Of a stretch of 64,000 nt of DNA, positions 17,655 to 26,960 are shown in pieces. How positions within the stretch are numbered: the first letter of the stretch is position 1; the number at the start of each line of letters is the position of its first letter. The stretch lies in the NCBI GenBank assembly GCA_963717155.1, contig OY970326.1, positions 4,960,001-5,024,000 on the forward strand, read 5' to 3'. The notes under the pieces were generated by a model. The model was given only the letters and a program-made list of their open reading frames with translations, was not told the DNA's origin and did not search any database. Source of the DNA: G963717155 sp963717155 (GTDB taxonomy: Bacteria > Actinomycetota > Thermoleophilia > Gaiellales > JALYLC01). The position numbers were made by a program, and so were the translations under genes.

Positions 17655-18386
17655 CTACACCTGGCCGGGATAGAAGCCGAGTCGCGCGAGCGGCTCGACG
17701 ATCTCGTGCTCCTCGTAGCTCAGGTGCGAGAGCAGCGAGTCGGTCAGGAAGTCGATCGCCACCTGGATCGGCTCGTAGTCGTCGGGATGGTTGATGTGAT
17801 CGACGAGCGCGCGGTCGACGGCCTGGATCGCGTCGTGGATCACGAGGTGCTCGTCGGTGAGCCGATCGATCACGGGCGCGAGGTCCGGTTCGCTGCGCAC
17901 GAGGTGCGGGAAGATCGCGTCGTCCTCGAGGCCGTGGTGCTGGGCCACGACGCCGCAGTAGCGTGAGCAGAACGCCCCGAGCGTCCAGTCGTTCTGCCGC
18001 AGCGCCATCTCGTTGAGCGCGGATCGCGCGTCGCCGGCGCTGAGCGCACCGTCGCGAACCTGGGCAAGGATCTCGCGCAGCTCTCCCAGCTCGGTCCGCA
18101 GCATGTCGTGCACGTCGATCAGGTGCTGGCCGACAAGCCGCCCGCGCCGGCTGTAGGTCACCTCGCTGCCGGACTCGGGACGGTGCGGACGGGTGGATTC
18201 GTCCCACGCCGCGCGTGGGACTGAGGCGCGTTCCGTCGTCCGGGCGTCGGGCGTACTCCGAGCCCGTCGACCTCCGGGCGCTCGGGGCGTGTGCGGTTGG
18301 AGGGTGCTCGAGCGATCGCCCGCGCGCGCCGCGGCGACCCGCTCGCGCACCGCTGGGACGACCTCGGAGGTCCACGTCTCGCAGTG
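17655..18386 (-). CDS. Hemerythrin (HHE) domain, C-terminal half of a luciferase-like monooxygenase/hemerythrin protein
   Basis: This part has the hemerythrin ligands in order: GQHLIDVHDMLRTEL, CGVVAQHHGLEDDAIFPHL, DEHLVIHDAI and LSHLSYEEHEIVEPL. The four-helix bundle binds a di-iron centre and may sense or carry O2 or NO. Upstream residues in this frame (SEVVPAVRERVAAARAG, AWDESTRPHRPESG) are the expected C-terminal end and linker of the monooxygenase domain. The two are therefore one protein interrupted by a one-base shift at about 18374-18382. It is the last gene of the operon that begins at 24619. Confidence 0.78.
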   Translation of the reverse strand, partial: HCETWTSEVVPAVRERVAAARAGDRSSTLQPHTPRAPGGRRARSTPDARTTERASVPRAAWDESTRPHRPESGSEVTYSRRGRLVGQHLIDVHDMLRTELGELREILAQVRDGALSAGDARSALNEMALRQNDWTLGAFCSRYCGVVAQHHGLEDDAIFPHLVRSEPDLAPVIDRLTDEHLVIHDAIQAVDRALVDHINHPDDYEPIQVAIDFLTDSLLSHLSYEEHEIVEPLARLGFYPGQV

Positions 18387-19168
18387 TGCTCGGGTCGTCT
18401 GTCGTGAGGATGAACGTCCCGATGCCGTCCTCCAGCGCGAACCGTGTCAGCTCCGACGACGAGAGCGCGCTCGGGACGTTCAGGAGCCTGCGAATCGCAG
18501 ACGGCTCACGGCCGGCCCCGACGGCGGCCGCGTCGATCGCCGCGTTTCCCGCGGCCAGGTCGCCTTCCTGGAGGTAGGACAGGCTCGGGAGCCACCCGTC
18601 CGCCCTGCGGCCGACCAGGTTCAGCATGCGCGGCTTGTACGCGCCGATCCAGATCTGTACGTCGTGCAGAGGCGCGGGTCCGCGAGCCGCATCGCCGAGC
18701 CGGTAGTAGGACCCGTCGAAGCGTGCCGGCTCCGGCTGTCCGACGTCCCAGAGCGACCGGATCACCTCGATCGCCTCCTCGAGCGCGTCGACGCGCTGCC
18801 CCGGGGTCAGCCGACGTCCGCCCATCGCCTCGATCCCATCCCAGAACGCGCCGGCGCCGAGCCCGAGCTCCGTGCGCCCACCGCTCAGGATGTCGAGGCT
18901 CGCGACTGCGCGCGCGATGATCGCCGGATCGCGAAGCGGCAGGTTGAGGACGTTCGCGCGCGACTCGCACGCGGCTCGTACGGGCGGCGACGAACGAGAG
19001 CAGCGTCCAGGTGTCGAGGAACCTCGGCTGGTAAGGGTGGTCCTGGAAGCTGACGAGGTCGAGCCCGGACCGGTCGGCCAGCGTCGCGAGTGCGACGACC
19101 GAGCCGGCGTCCTGGCTGGAAGGGGTGACGAAGACGCCGAACTCGAGGGGGTGCCCGTAGTCCGTCAC
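18375..19168 (-). CDS. Luciferase-like (LLM class) flavin-dependent oxidoreductase domain, frameshifted
   Basis: Starting at GTG 19168 (TDYGHPLEFGVFVTPSS, then GLDLVSFQDHPYQPRFLDTW), the sequence is a clear LLM TIM barrel. After SRVRVA the frame shifts in a CG run (18955-18963) and continues NVLNLPLRDPAIIARAVASL, LDILSGGRTELGLGAGAFWD, YYRLGDAARGPAP and GIGTFILTTDDPSTLR. Members use FMN or F420. The GTG is four bases from the stop of the HAD gene, so it is in the same operon. If the two shifts are errors, the product is one LLM-hemerythrin fusion of about 505 residues. Confidence 0.78.
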
Positions 19169-19172
19169 CGGC

Positions 19173-20000
19173 TCAGCTCGATGGTGCTTTCAGGGCAGAC
19201 ACGTCCGCGAGCACGGCGTCGGGACGCCGCGCGGGCGGGCACGCGGCCGCCTCGGCCTCCGTCGAGACCCCGGTGAGGACGAGCGCCGCGCGGGCTCCGG
19301 CCCGGCGGGCCATCGCGATCTCGAGCGCGAGGTCGTCGCCGACGACGAGCGTCCGCGCGGCCCTGACGCCGAGCACGCGGCACATCTCGCGCAACGCGAC
19401 CGGCGAGGGCTTCCCGAGCGTGACGGCGCGCGCGCCGGTCGTCTGCCGGATTCCCGCGACGATGGCGCCCGACCAGCCCGGTGCGCGCCCACCGTTCACC
19501 GAGAAGATGGGCGCGGTCGAGGTCGCGAGCAGCGGAGCCCCTGCCCAGATCGACTCGCACGCCGCGCGCAGCGCGGCGTAGGTGATTCCGTCATCCCACC
19601 CGACGAGCACGACGTCGGCGGCCGCCGGCTCCGCCGCTCCCACCGTCTCGATCCCGAGCTCGTCGAGCGGTGCCAGCACTCCGGGCCCACCCAGCACGAG
19701 CACCGACTTCCCCGGGTGCGTACGCGCGATCCAGCGGGCCGCGACCACGGCAGGGTTCATGAACTCCTCGTCGGCGAGCGAGAACCCGAGCGAGCGGAGA
19801 TCCGCGGCGTATCGCGCCGGCGTCGGGCCGGTGCCGTTCGTGAAGAAGAGCACGCGCCGGCCGCTGGCGCGGACGCGCTCCACGGTCTCGATGGCGCCGG
19901 CAATCGGATGGGCACTGTGCACGCCACCCGGGTCGTTCGCGTGGAGCAACGTCCCGTCCACGTCGAAGACGACCGCGTCGATCTCTGCGAGCAGGCTCAT
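19173..20000 (-). CDS. HAD-superfamily (NagD-like) phosphatase
   Basis: 275 residues from ATG 20000. Motif I is VVFDVDGTLLH (nucleophile and acid Asp), motif II RVLFFTNGTG, then GKPSPVALREMC (Lys) and motif III TLVVGDDLALEIAMA. It is of the NagD type with a cap between motifs II and III. It dephosphorylates a small molecule, possibly the product of the operon's phosphotransfer enzymes. The upstream carboxyltransferase frame runs into this one without a stop, but the shifted frame ends with TGA overlapping this ATG, so separate genes are more likely. Confidence 0.87.
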   Translation of the reverse strand: MSLLAEIDAVVFDVDGTLLHANDPGGVHSAHPIAGAIETVERVRASGRRVLFFTNGTGPTPARYAADLRSLGFSLADEEFMNPAVVAARWIARTHPGKSVLVLGGPGVLAPLDELGIETVGAAEPAAADVVLVGWDDGITYAALRAACESIWAGAPLLATSTAPIFSVNGGRAPGWSGAIVAGIRQTTGARAVTLGKPSPVALREMCRVLGVRAARTLVVGDDLALEIAMARRAGARAALVLTGVSTEAEAAACPPARRPDAVLADVSALKAPSS

Positions 20001-21443
20001 CGCGCGCGGACGCGCACCCCGGGCGCCGTGAGATCGATCTCGCGGAGGGGGCGCTGCGGTGAGGCCCTCGACGAGCGTGACGACCGGGTGGCGCGGCGGC
20101 GCGTGCTCGACCGTCCTCGGCCGCGCAAGCATGGCCTCGACCTGCTCCGCGGGCAGCATCATGCGCAGCAGGAGCAGCTCGTCGCTGATCGCGTCGCCGT
20201 GGCGCGCACGCGCCTCGCCGAGGTCGAGGCGGTGCTCCTCGTGCCGGAACTGCTCCGCCCTGGGCGAGGCGAGCACCGTTGCCGCGACGTCCGGATCGAG
20301 CTCGCCCGGCGGAGGGCCGTACTGCCCGAGCACGTACTTCACCACCTCGTCGGGAATCTGGGAGTAGCGCTCGCCGGTCGTCACGTTCAGCAACGCCTGC
20401 ACGCCGACGAACTGCGAGAGCGGCGTGACCATGATCGGCCAGCCGAGATCCTCGCGCACCCGGGGCAGCTCGGCGAGCACCTCGTTCCAGCGATCCTCGA
20501 GCCCGACCTCGCGCAGCTGCCGGCGCAGGGTCGACGTCATGCCGCCGGGTAGCTGGTGCGCGTAGATCGAGACGTCGTACTCGACCGGCACGCCGACCGG
20601 ACGTCCGATCCGCGCGGCGAGCGTCGTGAAGTAGGCCGACATCTCCGCGAGCGCGTCCTCGTCGACGTCGACGCCGAAGCCGGCGGCCCGCAGGTTCGCG
20701 ATCGTCTGCTCGGCCGCCGGCTGCGACGTGCCGTTGGCGAGCGGCCGAACGGCGGTGCACACGAACGATGCGCCGAGCCGTGCCGACTCGAGGTACACGA
20801 GCGGCGCCATCGTCGCCGTGCAGTGGGAGTGCACCTCGAGCGGCAACGACGGCGCGGCCTCGCGCAGGGCCGGGACGAGCGTGCGCACGCGGTCGGGCGT
20901 GAGCAGCCCGCCGGGATCCTTCAGGTTCAGCACGTCGACGTCCGGGCTCGCAGCGATCTCTCGCGCGCGCGTGGCGTAGTAGTGGTCGGTGTGCACCGGA
21001 CTGACGCTGTACACGAGCCCGATCAGCACCTCCTCGGCGCCCTCCTCCTTCGCGATGTGGGCGATGCGGAGGTCGGTCTCGACATCGTTCATCGACTCGG
21101 CGACCCAGACCCGGCGGATCCCGTTCCGGATGACGCAGCGCAGCGCGAGCCGCATCACGTCGATCGGCGCGCGCTCCCATGCGATGAACCGCATCCCCGG
21201 CGTGATGAAGCCGAGCGGCGTGTCGGGCATCAGTTCCCGGACGACCCGGATGCGCTCCCACGGGTCCTCCGCGTGGCTCCGCACGGCCATCGCCATGTGG
21301 GTGCTGCTCGTGAAGTCGATCGCGTGGAAGCCGACGCGGTCCATCACAGGGGCGATCCCGGCGATCATCGCGGTCGTCAGCGCGTCCGCGCTCCACAGGC
21401 TCTGGTGACCATCCCGCACCGTCGTGTCGACGAGCCCGATCAT
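19997..21443 (-). CDS. Biotin-dependent carboxyltransferase (pyruvate carboxylase/oxaloacetate decarboxylase alpha-like)
   Basis: About 480 residues from ATG 21443. The HMGL-like TIM barrel has VDTTVRDGHQSLWS (metal Asp), DVLNLKDPGGLLTPDRV (active-site Lys) and LEVHSHCTATMAPLVYLE (His ligands). A conserved C-terminal helical domain follows with GGMTSTLRRQLREVGL and TPLSQFVGVQALLNV. It moves CO2 between carboxybiotin and an acceptor. The biotin carrier is the gene just upstream (ATGA overlap), but no biotin carboxylase is in the window. The end is uncertain: with one base fewer at 20047-20051 it ends LREIDLTAPGVRVRAR-stop. As read, it continues into the HAD gene. Confidence 0.87.
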
Positions 21444-21862
21444 GTCGGGCGGATACGGAACAACACGTCGCCGTACTGGACCGCCTCGCCGTTCGTGCGG
21501 CACACCTCGGCGATGACGCCCCGCGCGCCTGCGACGACGGAGCTCATCAGCTTCATGACCTCGAGGATGCACACCTGCGTGTGCTCCTCGACGGGGTTGC
21601 CGAGCTCGACGAACGGCGCCTCGCCCGGCCCCGGGGAGCGGTAGAACGTTCCCACCATCGGCGCCATGACGTCGACGAGGCCAGTCGGTGCCTCGGCCGC
21701 GGCGGGCCGCGGCGGCGCGCTTCCCGCTGCTGCCCGATCGCCTCGTCGGAAGCGGATCGTGAGGTTGGGGGTCTCGAGCTCGAACTCGTCGAACTGCGAC
21801 TCGTCGACGAGTCGCAGGATCTCCTTCACGTCGTCCGGCGAGAGGTCGCGCGAGTCCGTCAT
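21440..21862 (-). CDS. Biotin carboxyl carrier protein
   Basis: 140 residues from ATG 21862. The N-terminal helix (LSPDDVKEILRLVDESQFDE) and the Pro/Ala-rich linker are as in AccB. The biotinyl domain has MAPMVGTFYRSPGPGEAPFV and the biotinylation site CILEVMKLMSSV (Lys near residue 105). It overlaps its neighbours by ATGA on both sides. Its natural partner is the carboxyltransferase downstream; the biotin carboxylase must come from elsewhere in the genome. Confidence 0.95.
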   Translation of the reverse strand: MTDSRDLSPDDVKEILRLVDESQFDEFELETPNLTIRFRRGDRAAAGSAPPRPAAAEAPTGLVDVMAPMVGTFYRSPGPGEAPFVELGNPVEEHTQVCILEVMKLMSSVVAGARGVIAEVCRTNGEAVQYGDVLFRIRPT

Positions 21863-22794
21863 TCCTTCGGCGGTACCGCGCCGCCGGTCATCGCCGCCGT
21901 GATCAGCGCCATCGCGCCGCCGGTCACCGGCTGTGCGCGTGGCTTCCGACTCCAGACCGTCTCGGGCCTGGCCTGCAGCAGGAACAGCTCGTCGAGTCGC
22001 CGGTCGATCGCCCACTCGACGTCCTGCGGGCTCGCGTAGTGGGCCTCGACGCGGCGACCGATCTCGACGAGGCGCACGATCTCCTCGTCGCTGAGGCTCG
22101 GCAGCGCCTGCCGCTCCTCGGACACGTCGCGCGTGACGGTCGTCGCGGCCGCCGGGTCGGCGACGACCTCGATCGCCTTGGCGCCGATCTGCCGGCGCAC
22201 GATCTCACGTGTCACCTTCGAGACGAGGAACGAGTCGGGCGTCACCTCGCCGCCGACGACCGAGACGCCGAGGCCGTAGCTCGAGTCGATCGCGATCGAT
22301 GACCTGTCGCCCGAGACCGGGTTGAGAGTGAACATCACGCCCGCGACGCGCGCGTCGACCATGTACTGCACGGCGACGCTCATGCCACCACGCGTGATCC
22401 CGTGCGCTTCGCGGTAGGCGACGGCCTCGGGGTTGTAGAAGCTCGCCCAGCAGCGGCGGATGCCGTCGAGCACGAGGTCGAGCCCGCAGATCCAGAGGTA
22501 GGTGTCCTGGACGCCCGCGAAGCTCGCGTCGGGCATGTCCTCGGCGATCGCGCTCGAGCGGACGGCGACGGGAGGGTCGTCGCGTCCGAGGCGGCGGCCG
22601 AGCTCCGCATACGCGGCGCCGACTGCCTCGTCGATGTCGTCGCGCTCGTACGCGGCCGTCGTGACCGCGAAGCCGGGCGGGACCGGGAAGCCGGCGTGGG
22701 TCAGCTCACCGAGGTTGGCGCACTTCCCGCCCACGAGCTCGACGTGCTCGAGCCTCAGCTCGTCGAACGGGATCGTGTACCGCTCGTCTGCCAC
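21859..22794 (-). CDS. PEP-synthase N-terminal (ATP-grasp, PEP/pyruvate-binding) domain protein
   Basis: 311 residues from GTG 22794. It corresponds only to the nucleotide-binding third of PEP synthase/PPDK: LVGGKCANLGELTHAGFPVP, VAVRSSAIAEDMPDASFAG, VQYMVDARVAGVMFTLNPVS and DVEWAIDRRLDELFLLQARP. It lacks the phosphohistidine and PEP-binding domains. Those functions are partly in the gene just upstream, giving a split enzyme like phenylphosphate synthase PpsB/PpsA of Thauera. In that case ATP gives a phosphoryl group to an organic hydroxyl. Confidence 0.88.
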   Translation of the reverse strand: MADERYTIPFDELRLEHVELVGGKCANLGELTHAGFPVPPGFAVTTAAYERDDIDEAVGAAYAELGRRLGRDDPPVAVRSSAIAEDMPDASFAGVQDTYLWICGLDLVLDGIRRCWASFYNPEAVAYREAHGITRGGMSVAVQYMVDARVAGVMFTLNPVSGDRSSIAIDSSYGLGVSVVGGEVTPDSFLVSKVTREIVRRQIGAKAIEVVADPAAATTVTRDVSEERQALPSLSDEEIVRLVEIGRRVEAHYASPQDVEWAIDRRLDELFLLQARPETVWSRKPRAQPVTGGAMALITAAMTGGAVPPKE

Positions 22795-22795
22795 G

Positions 22796-24619
22796 TCAGG
22801 TCAGGATCGTCACGGTGCCGTTGTTGCCGTCGACGCGGACGCGGTCGCCGGTCTTGATCATCTTCGTCGCGTGTCCGGTGCCCACGACGGCGGGCAGCCC
22901 GTACTCCCGCGCGACGATCGCGGCGTGGGACATCATCCCGCCGATGTCGGAGACGGCAGCGGCGATCTTGGGGAAGACCGGGCCCCAGCTCGGTGCCGTC
23001 ACCGGGCACACGAGAACCTCGCCCTGCTGCACGGCGCCGATCTCGTTCACGTCGCGGACGACGCGTGCGATGCCCTCGGCGACGCCCGGCGACGCGGCGT
23101 AGCCGCGCACGTCCTCGTCCTCGGTCTGGCTCGCCCACGCCCGCAGGCGCTCCGCGGTCACGCCCCACAGGAGCTGCACGGTCGGGTCGTTGATCACCTC
23201 GGGAACGACCCCGAGCGCCGGCGGCGGCGTCCACTCGGACAGGCGGGTGAGGATCTCCCTGCGCCGCTTCACCCGCGGCGGCCAGTAGACCGTCCCGCGC
23301 CCGGCCGTGCCTCCCGACCAGGCGAGCCCGAGGTCGGAGAGCGCCTCGTGCACCTCGTGGATGTTGAGATAGAAGATGTCGTCGGGGCTCTCGAAGAACC
23401 CGTTCTCGGACATCACGGCGCCGATCTCCCGCATCTTGTTGAAGAACAGCGACGTGCCCCAGTGCTCGATGAAGAACTTGTGGCCCTCGGCATGCGGGAA
23501 CACGTGACGGCACAGTCCGAGCATCTCGTCGAAGCTCTTCCGCTCCTCCGGCGTTGCGAGCAGCGCCGCGTACTCGGTCGCGATCCTGTCGCGCTCGGCG
23601 AGCAGCCGGTCCTTCGGCCGGTCGAGGCTCGTGCCCTCGCGGATCAGCGCGATGTAGCCGGTGATGGCGGTGAACGGCAACCGGAGGTCGTCCGCCCACG
23701 CGCGGTGGTGGTGGTAGAAGCCGTCGCCCGACGACATGAAGAACCACGGGTGCTTGCGCGACTCGAGATCGGCGATCCACGCGCGGCCCACGTCGCTCTG
23801 CCCGAGCTCCGCCAGCACCTCCTCGGGCGTGCGACCCTCGACGAACGACCCGTCCACGCCAAGGTCGAGTGCGGCTCGGGCGAGCTCCTTCAGCTCGTCG
23901 TCGGGCCGGAACATCGTCGTGTCGTAGCCCGCGACCATCTGCGTCATCACCTGCATCCCCATGTCCGGGAACGCCTGCTGGCAGAACTGGAAGAAGGTCA
24001 GGTACGCGCCGTACGCGAGCAGCAGCAGCTCGAAGTGCAGCTGGTTCAGCTCGTTGTAGAACCCGAGGCAGCGGTCGTAGGCGGTCATCAGCCGGAAGTT
24101 CGAGCCGAGGCTGTGCTCGTGCAGCAGCTCCTGCTCGTCCTCGAGGTCCGGGAGGTGCGGCACCTCGAGCGCGGTGAGGTTCACGATCACCTCGTCAACC
24201 GCTGCCTGCCAGCGGCCGACCAGCATGTCCCAGTTCTCGTAGTAGAAGCCGATCCGCGGCAGGAAGACCTCGAGCCGCTTGCCGATCTCGGCGGGGTCGC
24301 TGACCTCGTTCGCCGTGATGTAGACGTAGCCGTTGACGACGCGGTGCTCGATGCCGAGCACGGTCGGGATCTGGAAGACGCGACCCTGGTACAGGCCGAT
24401 CGAGAGGTAACACGACTCGGCGGTGATCATGTCGAACGCCGGCATCGGCTCCGGGAAGTGCATGCCGTTGTAGAACCAGAACCGGCTCTCCTCGGCATCC
24501 CGTCGCGCCGGATCGAAGAGGAGGTAGTAGGGGTACATCTCCTCCCAGCCCTCGGCGCCTTCGGGCGTCGGGACGTCGAAGGGGCTGAGGAACTTCGTCT
24601 CGGTGGGGTGCTCGGTCAC
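22796..24619 (-). CDS. PEP-utilising phosphohistidine-domain protein (phenylphosphate synthase alpha-like)
   Basis: 607 residues from GTG 24619, with AGGAGG five bases upstream. It is the first gene of the operon. The N-terminal 480 residues are helical and of unassigned fold (FWFYNGMHFPEPMPAFDMIT, SSGDGFYHHHRAWADDL). The C-terminal part is the swivelling phosphohistidine domain with DIGGMMSHAAIVAREYGLP (His near residue 567) and RVRVDGNNGTVTIL. It fits the large subunit of a split PEP-synthase-like phosphotransferase with the next gene. The acceptor could be a phenol or another alcohol; nothing in the sequence decides this. Confidence 0.82.
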   Translation of the reverse strand: MTEHPTETKFLSPFDVPTPEGAEGWEEMYPYYLLFDPARRDAEESRFWFYNGMHFPEPMPAFDMITAESCYLSIGLYQGRVFQIPTVLGIEHRVVNGYVYITANEVSDPAEIGKRLEVFLPRIGFYYENWDMLVGRWQAAVDEVIVNLTALEVPHLPDLEDEQELLHEHSLGSNFRLMTAYDRCLGFYNELNQLHFELLLLAYGAYLTFFQFCQQAFPDMGMQVMTQMVAGYDTTMFRPDDELKELARAALDLGVDGSFVEGRTPEEVLAELGQSDVGRAWIADLESRKHPWFFMSSGDGFYHHHRAWADDLRLPFTAITGYIALIREGTSLDRPKDRLLAERDRIATEYAALLATPEERKSFDEMLGLCRHVFPHAEGHKFFIEHWGTSLFFNKMREIGAVMSENGFFESPDDIFYLNIHEVHEALSDLGLAWSGGTAGRGTVYWPPRVKRRREILTRLSEWTPPPALGVVPEVINDPTVQLLWGVTAERLRAWASQTEDEDVRGYAASPGVAEGIARVVRDVNEIGAVQQGEVLVCPVTAPSWGPVFPKIAAAVSDIGGMMSHAAIVAREYGLPAVVGTGHATKMIKTGDRVRVDGNNGTVTILT

Positions 24620-24692
24620 GTGGGCCTCCTGATGGAGTCGATCGTACCGACATCGGGCCTCCGCGCCGGGAGTCGCCGGTTATCCTCGTGAC

Positions 24693-25946
24693 GTGGACGA
24701 GCTCGCCGCAGTACCGATCCGACGGAACACGATCCTGCTCGCCGGGTCGATGGCCTGTCTGTCCGGCATGTTCCAGCTCGTCGCGGCCGTCTCCTCGCTC
24801 ACCTTCGTCAAGGTGACCGGAGTGCACGGGCTGCTCGGGCTCGGGCCTGCGATCTTCCTCGTCACGGCAGCGTTGGCCGCCTACCAGGCGGGGCGCGGAA
24901 TGGATCGGTTCGGGCGGATCCCCCCGCTCGCGGTCGGGTTCGTCGTGGCGACCTGCGGTCTGATCGTGACCGGAATCGGCACGCGACTCGTGCTCGCGCC
25001 GCTGACGATCGGCGGCTTCGTGCTGCTGGGGGCAGCGCTCGGGACGCTCACGCTCGTGCGGACGGCAGGAGGCGACATGTACCCGCCGGAGCAACGGGCC
25101 GCGGGCATCGCGCTCGTGCTGAGCGGCGCGGTGGTCGGCGCCATCCTCGGCCCGCTGGTCTTCGATCCGCTGCTGGCGGGGCGTCAGCTGTCGACCGGCT
25201 CGCTGTCGCTTGCGTGGTTCGCGGCCATCGGGTTCCCGCTCGTCGGTCTCTGCCTGGTGCTGTGCGTCAGGCCCGATCCGCGCCGGGTCGCCGAGCTGCT
25301 GGCCGCCCGGGGCCGGGACGTTCGCGTCGAGTCGACGGCGGCTCCGATCCGCGAGATCGTCCGGCGACCGGGTGTCGCGCCGGCACTGCTCGGCGCGCTG
25401 GCCAGCTTCTCCGTGATGGCGAGCGTGATGAACCTGATCGGCTACGTCGTCGTCGCGCACGGCAACCACGAGCCGTCCGACGTGTTCCCGATCATCGGCG
25501 CGCACGTCTTCGGCATGTACGCGTTCGTCGTCATCGTGGGGCCGTTCGTCGATCGGTTCGGCCGTCGTCGGCCACTCGTCGGCGGGCTCGTCCTGATGGG
25601 CGCATGCTGTGCGGCGCTCGCGCTCGTGAGCGGCGTGGTTCCGACCGCAGTCCTCCTGTTCGGGCTCGGCCTGGGCTGGAGCTTCGCGTTCCTCGCTGCG
25701 AGCTCCGACCTCGTCGATCGCACGAGCCCGCGCGAGCGCGGGCGCTTGCTGGGGCTGTCCGACATGCTCTCGGGGATCACGGCGGCGACGCTCGCGATCG
25801 TCGGAGGCCTCGTGCTGGATCGGGTGGGCGTCACGGCGCTGGCGCTCGGGTCCGCGGTGCTCGTGTTGACGCCTGCCGCGTGGCTTGCCTCGCGTCGTCG
25901 GGCGGCGCCACGACCGCCTCTCGTGACCGCCCCCGAACGCATGTAG
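24693..25946 (+). CDS. MFS transporter (12 helices)
   Basis: 417 residues from GTG 24693 with twelve hydrophobic segments. Signature loops are GRGMDRFGRIPPLAVG (motif A) and VDRFGRRRPLVGG (its repeat in the second half). It is divergent from the PEP-synthase-like operon, with only 73 bases between. It may carry the substrate or product of that operon. A TATCCT box lies close to the start, suggesting a short leader. Confidence 0.87.
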   Translation: MDELAAVPIRRNTILLAGSMACLSGMFQLVAAVSSLTFVKVTGVHGLLGLGPAIFLVTAALAAYQAGRGMDRFGRIPPLAVGFVVATCGLIVTGIGTRLVLAPLTIGGFVLLGAALGTLTLVRTAGGDMYPPEQRAAGIALVLSGAVVGAILGPLVFDPLLAGRQLSTGSLSLAWFAAIGFPLVGLCLVLCVRPDPRRVAELLAARGRDVRVESTAAPIREIVRRPGVAPALLGALASFSVMASVMNLIGYVVVAHGNHEPSDVFPIIGAHVFGMYAFVVIVGPFVDRFGRRRPLVGGLVLMGACCAALALVSGVVPTAVLLFGLGLGWSFAFLAASSDLVDRTSPRERGRLLGLSDMLSGITAATLAIVGGLVLDRVGVTALALGSAVLVLTPAAWLASRRRAAPRPPLVTAPERM

Positions 25947-25957
25947 AGCTGGTCGCG

Positions 25958-26944
25958 GTGCGAGCGTGCGTCCTCGTCGCGGTCGCTGTGATCCTGATGG
26001 CTCCGGCGACTGCCGGGGCGCACATCAGATCGGGGACGCTGTCCACCGACTTCGACGCTCGCGTCTCGCACTTCCGCCCTTCCGCGCACGGGCTCGCCGC
26101 GCGCGTCCTCGATGGAGACCAGCGTCTCGAGCTACGCGTTGCGCCCCCCCGGGTCGTCATCGTTCTCGGCATCGAGGGCGAGCCGTTCCTGAGGTTCTCG
26201 TCGACGGGCGTCGAGGCCAACCTGGCGTCTCCCACCGCGGCGACCGAACGCGTCGTCAGCCCGGGCGAGGCCGTCTTCTCCGGGCCTGCGAGATGGCGAC
26301 GGGTGAGTCGTGCACACGCGTTCGCATGGCACGAGAACCGGCTGCGACCGGTGCCGACCGTGCGCAGTGGCTCGACCCGCCCGAGTGAGGTAGGAACCTG
26401 GTCGATCCCGCTGGTCGTGGACGGGCGCCGCACGGCGCTGGTCGGTGCCGAGTGGTATGCAGCCGGGCCGGCCGTGTGGCCCTGGCTGGTAGCGGGCGCG
26501 CTGCTCGCTGCCACCAGCGGCCTCGCTGCCCATCTGCTGTCGACCCGTGTGCAACGCCTGCTCGCATCGGTACTGCTTCCCGTCGCCGTGGGAGCGATGC
26601 TTCTTGGCTGGTTCGGGGTCCTCCTTGACCAGCGCGTGACAGTGCTCGGCGTGGCGTTCGCGTTCGTGTTCGCCGCCGCCTCCGCCGTCCTCCTGCTCGC
26701 GGCCGTGGCGGCCACGCGCGGCGCGGCGCAGCTCGCCGTCATGGCGTTGATCGGTGCGTTCACCGCCACGTTCGCGCTGCCCCAGCTCCCGGTGTTCGGT
26801 CACGGCTTCGTCCTCTCGTGGCTACCGGCGTTCGTTGCGAGACTTTCGGTGGCGACCGCGATCGTAGGCGGCGTGGCGACCGCGATCGTGTGTATTCCGG
26901 CACTGATCGAGCTGTTCGAGATGACGACGGCCGACGAGCTCTGA
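25958..26944 (+). CDS. Membrane protein with signal peptide and extracytoplasmic domain, function unknown
   Basis: 328 residues from GTG 25958, 11 bases after the MFS stop. A signal peptide (RACVLVAVAVILMAPATAGA) is followed by an extracytoplasmic beta-rich domain (about 25-165, LELRVAPPRVVIVLGIEGEP) and then five membrane helices (from PAVWPWLVAGALL to the end). It converges on the SCO gene of the oxidase cluster. Similar proteins are often seen beside copper and oxidase genes in this kind of genome (memory only). No motif shows its job. Confidence 0.7.
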   Translation: MRACVLVAVAVILMAPATAGAHIRSGTLSTDFDARVSHFRPSAHGLAARVLDGDQRLELRVAPPRVVIVLGIEGEPFLRFSSTGVEANLASPTAATERVVSPGEAVFSGPARWRRVSRAHAFAWHENRLRPVPTVRSGSTRPSEVGTWSIPLVVDGRRTALVGAEWYAAGPAVWPWLVAGALLAATSGLAAHLLSTRVQRLLASVLLPVAVGAMLLGWFGVLLDQRVTVLGVAFAFVFAAASAVLLLAAVAATRGAAQLAVMALIGAFTATFALPQLPVFGHGFVLSWLPAFVARLSVATAIVGGVATAIVCIPALIELFEMTTADEL

Positions 26945-26960
26945 TCCGAGCAGGCCACGG

